NCBI GenBank assembly: GCA_016188625.1
Contig: JACPHL010000208.1
Location: 1 to 6,438 of the forward strand
Reading direction: 5' to 3'
Source of the DNA: Candidatus Rokuibacteriota bacterium
GTDB taxonomy: Bacteria > Methylomirabilota > Methylomirabilia > Rokubacteriales > JACPHL01
Length of the DNA stretch: 6,438 nt
This document shows positions 1 to 4,897 of this stretch, piece by piece (position 1 is the stretch's first letter; each line of letters opens with the position of its first letter). The notes under the pieces were generated by a model. That model did not search any database. It saw only the letters and a list, made by a program, of their open reading frames with translations, and had not been told where the DNA came from. Position numbers and translations under genes: made by a program.

Positions 1-2
1 CG

Positions 3-680
3 CTCGCCGTCAAGAAGGCGGCTCCATCGACCCCCCTCGTCATGGTCGCCGTCGGCGACCCTGTGGGAACGGGTCTCATCGCAAGCCTCGCCAAGCCCGG
101 CGGGAACATCACCGGATTGACCTCGATCGCGGCGGACCTGGAGGGGAAGCGGCTGGAGCTGCTCCGGGAAGTGGTTCCTGAACTCTCGCACATCGCTGTC
201 CTGTGGAATCCGGCCAGCCCGTTCCAGGTGGTGTCCGAGAAGGAGGTGCAGGCTGCAGCCCCGGCGTTACGCATGAAGGTCCAGTCCCTGGGGGTCCGAA
301 CCCGCGAAGAGTTCGACAACGCGTTCGCGGCAATCCTCAGGGAGCGGCCCGGCGCGCTGGTGGTCCTGGCGGATCGTCTGTTCCTGCACAACCGTGCCCT
401 GATCATGGACTTCGCCACCAAACACCGCTTGCCAGGGGTGTACGCGTACCAGGAGCTGGTCGAGGCGGGCGGGTTGATGTCCTTCGGGCCGAGCTATCCG
501 GGCATGCACCGGCGGGCCGCCTACTTCGTAGACAGGATCCTCAAAGGCACGAAGCCCGCGGACCTGCCCGTGGAGGCACCGGCCACGTTCGAGCTGGTCA
601 TCAATCTCAAGACGGCCAAGGCGCTCGGGCTGACCGTCCCCCCGTCGGTGCTCGCGCGGGCGGACCGGGTGATCGAGTGA
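3..680 (+). CDS. ABC transporter substrate-binding protein, 5'-partial (ABC_sub_bind family)
   Basis: This is the C-terminal part of a periplasmic solute-binding protein of the ABC_sub_bind (PF04392, TrpX-like) family. Proteins of this family deliver a small ligand, often an amino acid or aromatic compound, to an ABC importer. The frame is open from the first base of the window. The residues before the first ATG (codon 42) already match the family (LAVKKA..TPLVMVAVGDP), so ATG 42 is internal and not the start. The visible 225 residues include VAVGDPVGTGL and SLAKPGGNITGLT, which are family hallmarks; then ELLREVVPELSHIAVLWNP (start of the second lobe), and a conserved end with FVDRILKGTKPADLPVE and FELVINLKTAKALGL. 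The family usually runs to about 320-330 residues, so roughly 100 N-terminal residues, including any signal peptide, lie upstream. No permease or ATPase gene is visible, so the substrate cannot be named. Confidence 0.93.
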   Translation, partial: LAVKKAAPSTPLVMVAVGDPVGTGLIASLAKPGGNITGLTSIAADLEGKRLELLREVVPELSHIAVLWNPASPFQVVSEKEVQAAAPALRMKVQSLGVRTREEFDNAFAAILRERPGALVVLADRLFLHNRALIMDFATKHRLPGVYAYQELVEAGGLMSFGPSYPGMHRRAAYFVDRILKGTKPADLPVEAPATFELVINLKTAKALGLTVPPSVLARADRVIE

Positions 681-684
681 GGGC

Positions 685-703
685 CGCGCCGGAGGCCGGC
701 GCG
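685..703. terminator. GC-rich hairpin after the substrate-binding protein gene
   Basis: A perfect 8-bp inverted repeat (CGCGCCGG, loop AGG, CCGGCGCG) begins four bases after the TGA stop. The position suits an intrinsic terminator or a 3'-end stabilising hairpin. No T-run follows, so it is not a textbook rho-independent terminator. Confidence 0.4.
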
Positions 704-721
704 ATGGCGCGCGACGATCGC

Positions 722-750
722 TCGTGATCCGCCGCCGATTGGGGTAGACT
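722..750 (+). promoter_or_regulatory. Possible promoter for the zinc-ribbon gene
   Basis: TAGACT at 745-750 could be a -10 element. It shares a TAnnCT form with the candidate -10 boxes of the Nudix gene and the dehydrogenase further right. With a 17-base spacer the -35 would be TCGTGA (722-727), a weak match. The box lies about 30 bases before the ATG at 781. This is a tentative call. Confidence 0.22.
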
Positions 751-780
751 GGAGGGGACTTCCAGGGGAGGGAGGCGGCT

Positions 781-1182
781 ATGGCCGACAGACGATACCG
801 GCAGCCGGGCTATAGGGACGCCTCGAGGGAAAAGCCGGGAAAGCGCCAGGGGCCCTCCGGCTCGCGCCCCCCGGGGATGCCCGGCAGCCGCAGCGTCGCC
901 CGCTGCGCGGACTGCGGCACGCTCCTGCCCGCCACGACCGACCCGTTCGGCCAGTGCCCCCAATGCCGGGCGGAGCTGCACGCCTGCAAGCAGTGCTCGC
1001 ACTTCGATCCCGGCCACCGCTTCGAGTGCACCCAGCCCATCCCCGAGCGCATCCCCGACAAGGGCGCCCGGAACGCGTGCCCCCTCTTCGCGCTCCGCGT
1101 CACGGTCGAGCGCACGACGTCCTCGGGGTCGATACGACCTGAGGACGCCCGGCGCGCCTTCGACAACCTCTTCAAGCCGTAG
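781..1182 (+). CDS. Zinc-ribbon-like hypothetical protein with eight cysteines
   Basis: A 133-residue protein of unknown function. The first 40 residues are basic, rich in Pro, Gly and Arg, and probably disordered. The core follows with four cysteine pairings: C42/C45 (CADCG), C59/C62 (CPQC), C69/C72 (CKQC), and single C83 (FEC) and C100 (NAC). The spacing of the first four fits one zinc ribbon, and the second four could form another treble-clef or ribbon site. The tail ends PEDARRAFDNLFKP, likely a short helix. No signal peptide or membrane segment is visible, so it is probably cytoplasmic. The start is well supported: a strong purine-rich site (GGAGG at 771-775) lies five bases before ATG 781. 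I recognise it as a conserved-hypothetical type, with DNA, RNA or protein binding possible, but no reaction can be assigned. Confidence 0.85.
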   Translation: MADRRYRQPGYRDASREKPGKRQGPSGSRPPGMPGSRSVARCADCGTLLPATTDPFGQCPQCRAELHACKQCSHFDPGHRFECTQPIPERIPDKGARNACPLFALRVTVERTTSSGSIRPEDARRAFDNLFKP

Positions 1183-1225
1183 CGCGCGGCGGGGCGGTCG
1201 CGGGGCAGGGCCTCGACGTGTCCAC

Positions 1226-2134
1226 ATGAAGCGTGCCAGGCTTCTCGTGGGATCCACGGACGGTCTCTACGGGTTCGGGGCCGCCGGGCGGCGGGCCTTC
1301 GACGGCCACGAGGTCACCGCGCTCGCCCGCGAGGCCGCCCGGGCCTGGGCCCTGGTCGACGGCCGGGCGGTGTGGCGCTCGCGGCCGGACGGCGCGTGGG
1401 AGGAGGTGGCCCGGCTCGAGGCCGGCCCCGCCACCTGCCTGGCGGCGACCGCCCCCGGGCTCCTCGTCGGCACGGCGGGCGCGCACCTCTTCCGCCTCGA
1501 CGACGGTCGGCTCCGCCGGGTCGAGGCCTTCGAGCGCGTCGAGGGGCGCCGGGCCTGGCACACGCCCTGGGGAGACCCGCCCGACACCCGGTCGATCTCC
1601 GCGGATGCCGGCAGCGCCGTCTACGTGAATGTCCACGTGGGGGGCGTGGCGCGCTCCACCGACGGCGGCCGGTCGTGGCACCCCACCCTCGACATCGAGG
1701 CCGACGTGCACCAGGTCCTCTGCCATCCGCGCCGCGAGGGGTTCGTGCTGGCGGCGGCGGCGGTCGGGCTGGGGATCAGCGACGACGGCGGCCGGTCCTG
1801 GCGGTTCGAGACCGCAGGCCTTCACGCGCGGTACCTCCGCGCCGTCGCCGTGGCCGGGGAGTACCTGCTCGTCTCGGCCTCAACCGGCCCCGGGGGGAAG
1901 CGGGCGGCGATCTACCGGAAGCGCTTCGGGAGCGACGGCCCGTTCGAGCGGTGCCGGCAGGGTCTTCCCGAGTGGTTCCCCAGCAACGTCGACACGGGCT
2001 GCCTCGCGGCGTCCGGGATGACCGTGGCGGTCGGGACCGATGAGGGGCTCGTGTTTCTCTCCGCCGATGCCGGGGCGAGCTGGGAGCTCCTCGCGAAGGA
2101 CCTCCCCCCGGTGCAGGGCCTCGTCCTCGCGTGA
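1226..2134 (+). CDS. BNR/Asp-box repeat beta-propeller protein (sialidase/YCF48-like fold)
   Basis: A 302-residue protein that opens MKRARLLVGSTDGLYGF, a typical first propeller blade in proteins annotated as WD40/YVTN/BNR-like repeat proteins or exo-alpha-sialidase-like. Three Asp-box motifs are visible: STDGGRSW (about residues 144-151), SDDGGRSW (185-192) and a degenerate SADAGASW (279-286). Each sits at the turn of a propeller blade, and strand-rich segments such as VLCHPRREGFVLAAAAVGLGIS lie between them. Asp-boxes are structural and do not show enzymatic activity. The sialidase arginine triad and a FRIP motif are not evident, so hydrolase function is not supported. There is no signal peptide. 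The ribosome binding site before ATG 1226 is poor, the best purine run being around 1202-1210. The gap to the upstream zinc-ribbon gene is only 43 bases, so co-transcription is plausible. Confidence 0.85.
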   Translation: MKRARLLVGSTDGLYGFGAAGRRAFDGHEVTALAREAARAWALVDGRAVWRSRPDGAWEEVARLEAGPATCLAATAPGLLVGTAGAHLFRLDDGRLRRVEAFERVEGRRAWHTPWGDPPDTRSISADAGSAVYVNVHVGGVARSTDGGRSWHPTLDIEADVHQVLCHPRREGFVLAAAAVGLGISDDGGRSWRFETAGLHARYLRAVAVAGEYLLVSASTGPGGKRAAIYRKRFGSDGPFERCRQGLPEWFPSNVDTGCLAASGMTVAVGTDEGLVFLSADAGASWELLAKDLPPVQGLVLA

Positions 2135-2162
2135 TCTGACGGCCGCCCGCCGCCACCCCGAC

Positions 2163-2190
2163 TTGACATCTATGATATTAGCAGTATAAT
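2163..2190 (+). promoter_or_regulatory. Consensus sigma70-type promoter of the toxin-antitoxin operon
   Basis: TTGACA (2163-2168) and TATAAT (2185-2190) are both exact consensus hexamers, separated by 16 bases. The surrounding AT-rich island is conspicuous in this GC-rich window. A start of transcription 6-7 bases past the -10 box would fall on or next to the ATG at 2197, so the transcript should be leaderless. Antitoxins usually bind their own promoter, but I could not find a convincing perfect operator palindrome here. Confidence 0.85.
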
Positions 2191-2196
2191 GCCACT

Positions 2197-2448
2197 ATGC
2201 GTGCTCGAACGATGCTGTATATCGATCCCGAAGAGTTAAAAGCCTTGCGGGCCGAAGCCCGCGCCCAAGGGGTCTCACTGGCCGAGCTGCTCCGCCGGCT
2301 GGTGAGGGCGTACCTGGAGGCCCAGCGTCGGCCTCCGAGCCCGCCGTCCCCGAGCGCCTACCTGAAGCTCGTGGGGCTGGGGGCCAGCGGGCGGTCGGAC
2401 ATCGCCGCCCGCCACGATGCCTATCTCGGGGACGCCGTCCGCCGGTGA
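2197..2448 (+). CDS. Ribbon-helix-helix antitoxin (VapB-like)
   Basis: An 83-residue antitoxin predicted to repress its own operon and neutralise the PIN toxin that follows. Residues 3-9 (ARTMLYI) form the DNA-contacting beta strand, 11-25 (PEELKALRAEARAQG) helix A and 27-41 (SLAELLRRLVRAYLE) helix B of a ribbon-helix-helix fold. A Pro-rich linker (46-53) leads to the C-terminal toxin-binding tail, whose GRSDIAARHDAYL motif is typical of antitoxins paired with PIN toxins. There is no Shine-Dalgarno sequence, and ATG 2197 lies six bases past the -10 box, implying leaderless translation. An in-frame ATG at 2212 (residue 6) is the alternative, but it would remove half of the DNA-binding strand and also lacks a ribosome site. 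The stop overlaps the toxin start by four bases. Confidence 0.88.
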   Translation: MRARTMLYIDPEELKALRAEARAQGVSLAELLRRLVRAYLEAQRRPPSPPSPSAYLKLVGLGASGRSDIAARHDAYLGDAVRR

Positions 2449-2870
2449 GCGTGCTCGTCGATACCGGCGCCTGGTACGCCCTGGCCGATACCTCCGACCG
2501 CCACCATGAGGCGGCGCGGCGGTTTTACACCGAGCAGGCCGGCCGGACGCCGTTCGTCACCACCGACCTCATTGCCGCGGAGACCTGGGCGCTCCTGAGC
2601 GCCCATCTCGGGCGGGCCGCCGCCCTCACCTTCTGGGCGACGTTGCGGGAGGCGCGGATCCCCATCCTCGCCCTGGAGCCGGCGGACCTCGAGGCGGCCT
2701 GGCACATCGCCCAGGCCTTCCCCGACCAGGCCTTCAGCTTCACTGACTGCACGACCTTCGCGCTCATGGAGCGGCAGGGGCTGACCGAGGCGTTCGCCTT
2801 CGACACCCACTTCCTCGTCTACCGGTTCGGCCCCAGCCGGCAGCGTGCCTTCCGCCGCCTGCCCGACTGA
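2445..2870 (+). CDS. PIN-domain ribonuclease toxin (VapC-like)
   Basis: A 141-residue PIN-domain endoribonuclease. VapC-type toxins cleave RNA, commonly tRNA or rRNA, with a metal-dependent acidic site. The expected residues are all present: D6 (VLVDTGAWYAL), E46 (LIAAETWAL), D101 (FSFTDCTTFALM) and D120 (AFAFDTHF), so the enzyme should be active. The length is normal for the family. It starts with GTG at 2445, inside the antitoxin stop (GTGA overlap), and has no clear ribosome site of its own, which points to translational coupling that keeps toxin below antitoxin. An in-frame GTG at 2451 is a second possible start. The C-terminus is basic (RQRAFRRLPD). The target RNA cannot be inferred. Confidence 0.93.
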   Translation: MSVLVDTGAWYALADTSDRHHEAARRFYTEQAGRTPFVTTDLIAAETWALLSAHLGRAAALTFWATLREARIPILALEPADLEAAWHIAQAFPDQAFSFTDCTTFALMERQGLTEAFAFDTHFLVYRFGPSRQRAFRRLPD

Positions 2871-2958
2871 CACCGACGCCTCCCTCGCGGGCCCACCCAC
2901 CCTGCCCCCCCTGAGAGCCGGAGCCCTGTCACCCGATGCCGCTCGCGCGCTCTGGCCC

Positions 2959-3035
2959 CTCGGCTCGCGGAGGGATGGTCCGCTCCGAGCGCGGGCTCTG
3001 CCCGCGCCACTTGGGGGGAGGCTCGGCTCGCGGAG
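2959..3035. repeat. 14-base direct repeat in the convergent intergenic zone
   Basis: CTCGGCTCGCGGAG occurs at 2959-2972 and again at 3022-3035, 63 bases apart. The two copies flank the first hairpin and part of the second. No gene fits this stretch, and the repeat appears to be part of the structured non-coding zone between the toxin gene and the Nudix gene. Confidence 0.6.
2989..3007. terminator. Hairpin downstream of the PIN toxin gene
   Basis: A perfect 8-bp stem (GCGCGGGC / GCCCGCGC) with a TCT loop lies about 120 bases past the toxin stop. It may end or stabilise the toxin-antitoxin mRNA. No T-run follows (CACTTGGGG does), so termination is only inferred. Its GGGCTCTGCCC core reappears, on the opposite strand, in the hairpin at 3085-3103. 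Confidence 0.4.
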
Positions 3036-3059
3036 CGGTTCTCGCGGGAGCGAGACCGC
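3035..3059. repeat. Bulged hairpin in the convergent intergenic zone
   Basis: The inner stem TCTCGC (3040-3045) and GCGAGA (3050-3055) closes a GGGA tetraloop. The outer stem GCGG (3035-3038) and CCGC (3056-3059) continues it past a single bulged T at 3039, giving ten base pairs in total. It is the middle of three strong hairpins between the converging genes, and no coding sequence explains it. Confidence 0.5.
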
Positions 3060-3084
3060 GGAGCGCCCGACCGCCAGGGAGGGT

Positions 3085-3103
3085 AGGGGGGCAGAGCCCC
3101 CCT
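3085..3103. terminator. Terminator-like hairpin just past the Nudix stop
   Basis: AGGGGGGC and GCCCCCCT form a perfect 8-bp stem around an AGA loop. Read on the minus strand it begins ten bases after the Nudix TGA, the usual place for an intrinsic terminator, and being symmetrical it could act in both directions. The run after it on the minus strand is TACCCTCCC, not a U-tract, so efficiency is uncertain. Confidence 0.5.
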
Positions 3104-3112
3104 TCGAGTGTA

Positions 3113-3637
3113 TCAGGGCTGACCGGCGACCCAGTCGCGGAGGGCGTCGGCGGTGGAGGGGAAGGCCAGCTCCTCCCAGGGGATCTCCGCCGGCGCCACG
3201 AAGGCGGCCTCGAGGACCTCGGACCCGCAGACCGGCTCGCCGGCGATGACGGTGGCGAGGTAGACCACGATCACGACCGAGACGCCGGGGTAGGAGTAGA
3301 CGCCGTGGAGGCGGTCGAGCCGGACCTCGAGCTGCACCTCCTCGCGGGTCTCCCGGATCGCGGCCTCCCCGACCGCCTCGCCCCAGTCCACGAACCCGCC
3401 CGGGAACGTCCACTTCCCCCGCGCCGGGGCATGGGCCCGCCGGATGAGCAGGACCCGGCCGTCGCGGCACGGGAGCGTGCCCGCCACGAGCTTCGGGTTC
3501 AGGTAGAAGACGAACCCGCAGCCCTCGCAGACGGCCTCGCGCCGGCCGTCGGGGGGCACCGGCTGGAGCCCGAGCGTGCCGCCGCAGAGCGGGCAGAAGC
3601 GGCGGGTGTCGGGGCGAAGCTCGCGGTGGGGGTGCAG
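3113..3637 (-). CDS. Nudix hydrolase with N-terminal zinc ribbon, probable CTG start
   Basis: A 174-residue hydrolase of nucleoside-diphosphate-linked compounds, in the zinc-ribbon Nudix group that includes ADP-ribose and NADH pyrophosphatase relatives. C15/C18 (FCPLCGG) and C37/C40 (CEGCG) form the zinc ribbon. The Nudix box spans residues 81-103: G81 x5 E87 x7 R95 E96 x2 E99 E100, with all metal-binding acids present. The usual Gly near its end is Gln102. The NudC motif SQPWPFP is absent, so the substrate is open. Start choice: CTG 3637 has GGGAGG (3649-3644) at six bases and a candidate promoter just upstream, and it gives the usual short lead MHPHRELRP. In-frame GTG 3709 and TTG 3697 lack a ribosome site and lie at or upstream of that promoter, so I prefer CTG. 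A GTG start would give 198 residues. Confidence 0.88.
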   Translation of the reverse strand: MHPHRELRPDTRRFCPLCGGTLGLQPVPPDGRREAVCEGCGFVFYLNPKLVAGTLPCRDGRVLLIRRAHAPARGKWTFPGGFVDWGEAVGEAAIRETREEVQLEVRLDRLHGVYSYPGVSVVIVVYLATVIAGEPVCGSEVLEAAFVAPAEIPWEELAFPSTADALRDWVAGQP

Positions 3638-3667
3638 CGCTGACCTCCCGGGTCGCTCTCGCCCTCC

Positions 3668-3697
3668 AGCATAGCCGGACGGCCGGCACCGAGGCAA
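3668..3697 (-). promoter_or_regulatory. Probable Nudix promoter (minus strand)
   Basis: Read on the minus strand, TTGCCT (3697-3692) and TATGCT (3673-3668) are separated by 18 bases. Transcription would begin near 3661, leaving a leader of about 24 bases that contains GGGAGG (3649-3644) before CTG 3637. This spacing is consistent at every step and is the main support for the CTG start. Confidence 0.5.
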
Positions 3698-3719
3698 GGC
3701 CGAAGCCACCCCAGCCCCC

Positions 3720-3748
3720 TTGCAATCCCGCGAGGCTCTTGCTAGGCT
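3720..3748 (+). promoter_or_regulatory. Probable acyl-CoA dehydrogenase promoter
   Basis: TTGCAA (3720-3725), a 17-base spacer and TAGGCT (3743-3748) form a sigma70-like promoter with a TAnnCT -10 box. It would start transcription near 3755, about 45 bases before the GTG at 3800. It diverges from the Nudix promoter at 3668-3697, and the two do not overlap. Confidence 0.45.
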
Positions 3749-3787
3749 GTCGCTCGTCCCCCTGAGCGGCATGGACCCTCGCGTCCC

Positions 3788-3793
3788 GGAGGA
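3788..3793 (+). promoter_or_regulatory. Ribosome binding site fixing the dehydrogenase GTG start
   Basis: GGAGGA lies six bases before GTG 3800. No competing in-frame start is needed, since the protein from this GTG (MLKPLTDEQRQIV) has the normal N-terminus of the family. Confidence 0.75.
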
Positions 3794-3799
3794 CCCCCG

Positions 3800-4897
3800 G
3801 TGCTGAAGCCCTTGACCGACGAGCAGCGCCAGATCGTGGCGACCATCCGGGCCTTCGTCGAGAAGGACGTCCTCCCCGTGGTCACCCGGCTCGAGCACGA
3901 GGACCGCTACCCCCACGACCTCGTCGAGCAGATGAAGGGCCTCGGGCTCTTCGGCGCCGTCATCCCCGAGGCCTACGGCGGCCTCGGCCTCGATTACGGC
4001 ACCTACGCCCTCATCATCGAGGAGCTGGCCCGTGGCTGGATGTCCCTGGCCGGGATCATCAACAGCCACCTCATCATGGCCCACTGCGTGGCGAGCTTCG
4101 GGACCGAGGAGCAGCGGCGCCGGCTCCTCCCACCCATGGCCCGCGGCGACCTCCGCGGCGGGCTCGCCCTCACCGAGCCCCACGCCGGCTCGGACCTCCA
4201 GGCGATCCGGACCACCGCGGTGCGGCACGGCGAGGAGTACCTTCTCACCGGGACCAAGATGTTCGTCACCAACGGCCGCTACGGCCGGGCCTTCGCCCTC
4301 CTGGCCAGGACCGACCCCGCGGCCGAGCCGCCCTACCGGGGGCTGAGCCTCTTCATCGTCGAGAAGGGGCACCCCGGCTTCCAGGTCGGCCGCGACATCG
4401 GCAAGCTCGGCTACAAGGGGGTCGAGACCGTGGAGCTCGTCCTCGAGGCGGTCCCGGTCCCGGCGGCCAACCTGGTGGGCGGGGTCGAGGGGCGGGGGTT
4501 CCAGCAGGTGATGGCCGGGCTCGAGGTGGGGCGGCTCAACATCGCCGCCCGGGCGGTGGGGGTGGCGCGGGCGGCCTTCGAGGAGGCGATCCGCTACGCC
4601 CAGCTCCGCCACGCCTTCGGCCGGCCGATCGCCGAGCACCAGGCGATCCAGCTCAAGCTCGCCGACATGGCGACCAGGGTGGAGGCGGCGCGCCTGCTCA
4701 CCCACCAGGCTGCCGAGGCCAAGGACCGCGGGGCGCGCGCGGACCTCGAGGCCGGGATGGCCAAGCTCTTCGCCTCCGAGGCGGCCCAGGAGGTGGCCCT
4801 GGAGGCGATGCGGATCCACGGCGGCTACGGCTATACTACCGGGACACCCCGCTCATGCTCATCGGCGAGGGGACCAACGAGATCCAGCGCCTGCTGA
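3800..4897 (+). CDS. Acyl-CoA dehydrogenase, first tandem copy, C-terminally frameshifted
   Basis: An FAD-dependent enzyme type that makes the alpha-beta double bond in acyl-CoA thioesters and passes electrons to ETF. Residues 1-347 are normal: an N-terminal helical domain (LGLFGAVIPEAYGGLGLDY, RGWMS), signature ALTEPHAGSD (123-132), the FAD/substrate strand GTKMFVTNG, and the C-terminal helical domain up to RIHGGYGYTT. From residue 348 the frame is wrong, and the protein ends in 18 unrelated residues (GTPRSCSSARGPTRSSAC). The loop TEFPVER, the catalytic glutamate (in GEGTNEIQ) and the last helix are lost from this ORF. They are found in the next frame from 4834 on. Comparison with the second copy shows that exactly 25 bases are missing after 4833. 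As written, the product should be inactive. The domain is about 70% identical to copy 2 (hand count, no gaps). Substrate unknown. Confidence 0.88.
   Translation: MLKPLTDEQRQIVATIRAFVEKDVLPVVTRLEHEDRYPHDLVEQMKGLGLFGAVIPEAYGGLGLDYGTYALIIEELARGWMSLAGIINSHLIMAHCVASFGTEEQRRRLLPPMARGDLRGGLALTEPHAGSDLQAIRTTAVRHGEEYLLTGTKMFVTNGRYGRAFALLARTDPAAEPPYRGLSLFIVEKGHPGFQVGRDIGKLGYKGVETVELVLEAVPVPAANLVGGVEGRGFQQVMAGLEVGRLNIAARAVGVARAAFEEAIRYAQLRHAFGRPIAEHQAIQLKLADMATRVEAARLLTHQAAEAKDRGARADLEAGMAKLFASEAAQEVALEAMRIHGGYGYTTGTPRSCSSARGPTRSSAC
4290..4342 (+). repeat. 53-base identical block shared by the two dehydrogenase copies
   Basis: Positions 4290-4342 equal 5438-5490 base for base, including third codon positions (encoding FALLARTDPAAEPPYRG). 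Two further 48-base identities are 4628-4675 with 5776-5823, and 4735-4782 with 5883-5930. These blocks are much more similar than the regions between them. Confidence 0.85.
4833..4841 (+). other. Junction of a 25-base deletion in dehydrogenase copy 1
   Basis: Identical blocks in the two copies lie 1148 bases apart up to position 4833 (matching 5981) and 1173 bases apart from 4834 onward (matching 6007). The bases corresponding to 5982-6006 are absent. The sequence at the junction, TACTACCG (4834-4841), could have been present on both sides before the event, since TAT-ACT-ACC-G and TAC-TAC-CG both contain it. That would give a replication-slippage route. Confidence 0.85.

Noticed and set aside
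2959-3103. CRISPR array or IS end
   Set aside because: There are only two copies of a 14-base repeat and three dissimilar hairpins. There is no regular spacer series, no transposase and no target-site duplication.
2845-3249. A plus-strand ORF of 134 codons filling the toxin-Nudix intergenic zone
   Set aside because: Its composition is Arg/Pro/Ala/Gly-rich, it reads through three hairpins and into the antisense of the Nudix gene, and its start has no ribosome site. The region is better described as structured non-coding DNA.
2421-3725. A long minus-strand frame overlapping the toxin-antitoxin genes and the Nudix gene
   Set aside because: It is antisense to a well-supported antitoxin and PIN toxin, and its translation is Arg/Pro/Gly-rich with no recognisable domain.
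3113-4819. A 568-codon open frame on the minus strand running from inside the first dehydrogenase into the Nudix gene
   Set aside because: Only the last 174 codons look like protein (zinc ribbon and Nudix box). The rest is low-complexity Leu/Gly/Asp/Val/Glu sequence antisense to the dehydrogenase, as expected from third-position GC bias, and is not a fusion.
4834-4897. Programmed -1 frameshifting to join the two dehydrogenase ORFs
   Set aside because: The frames do differ by -1, but no X-XXY-YYZ slippery heptamer is seen in the overlap, and a shifted product would still lack the eight-residue TTEFPVER segment. A simple deletion explains the data better.
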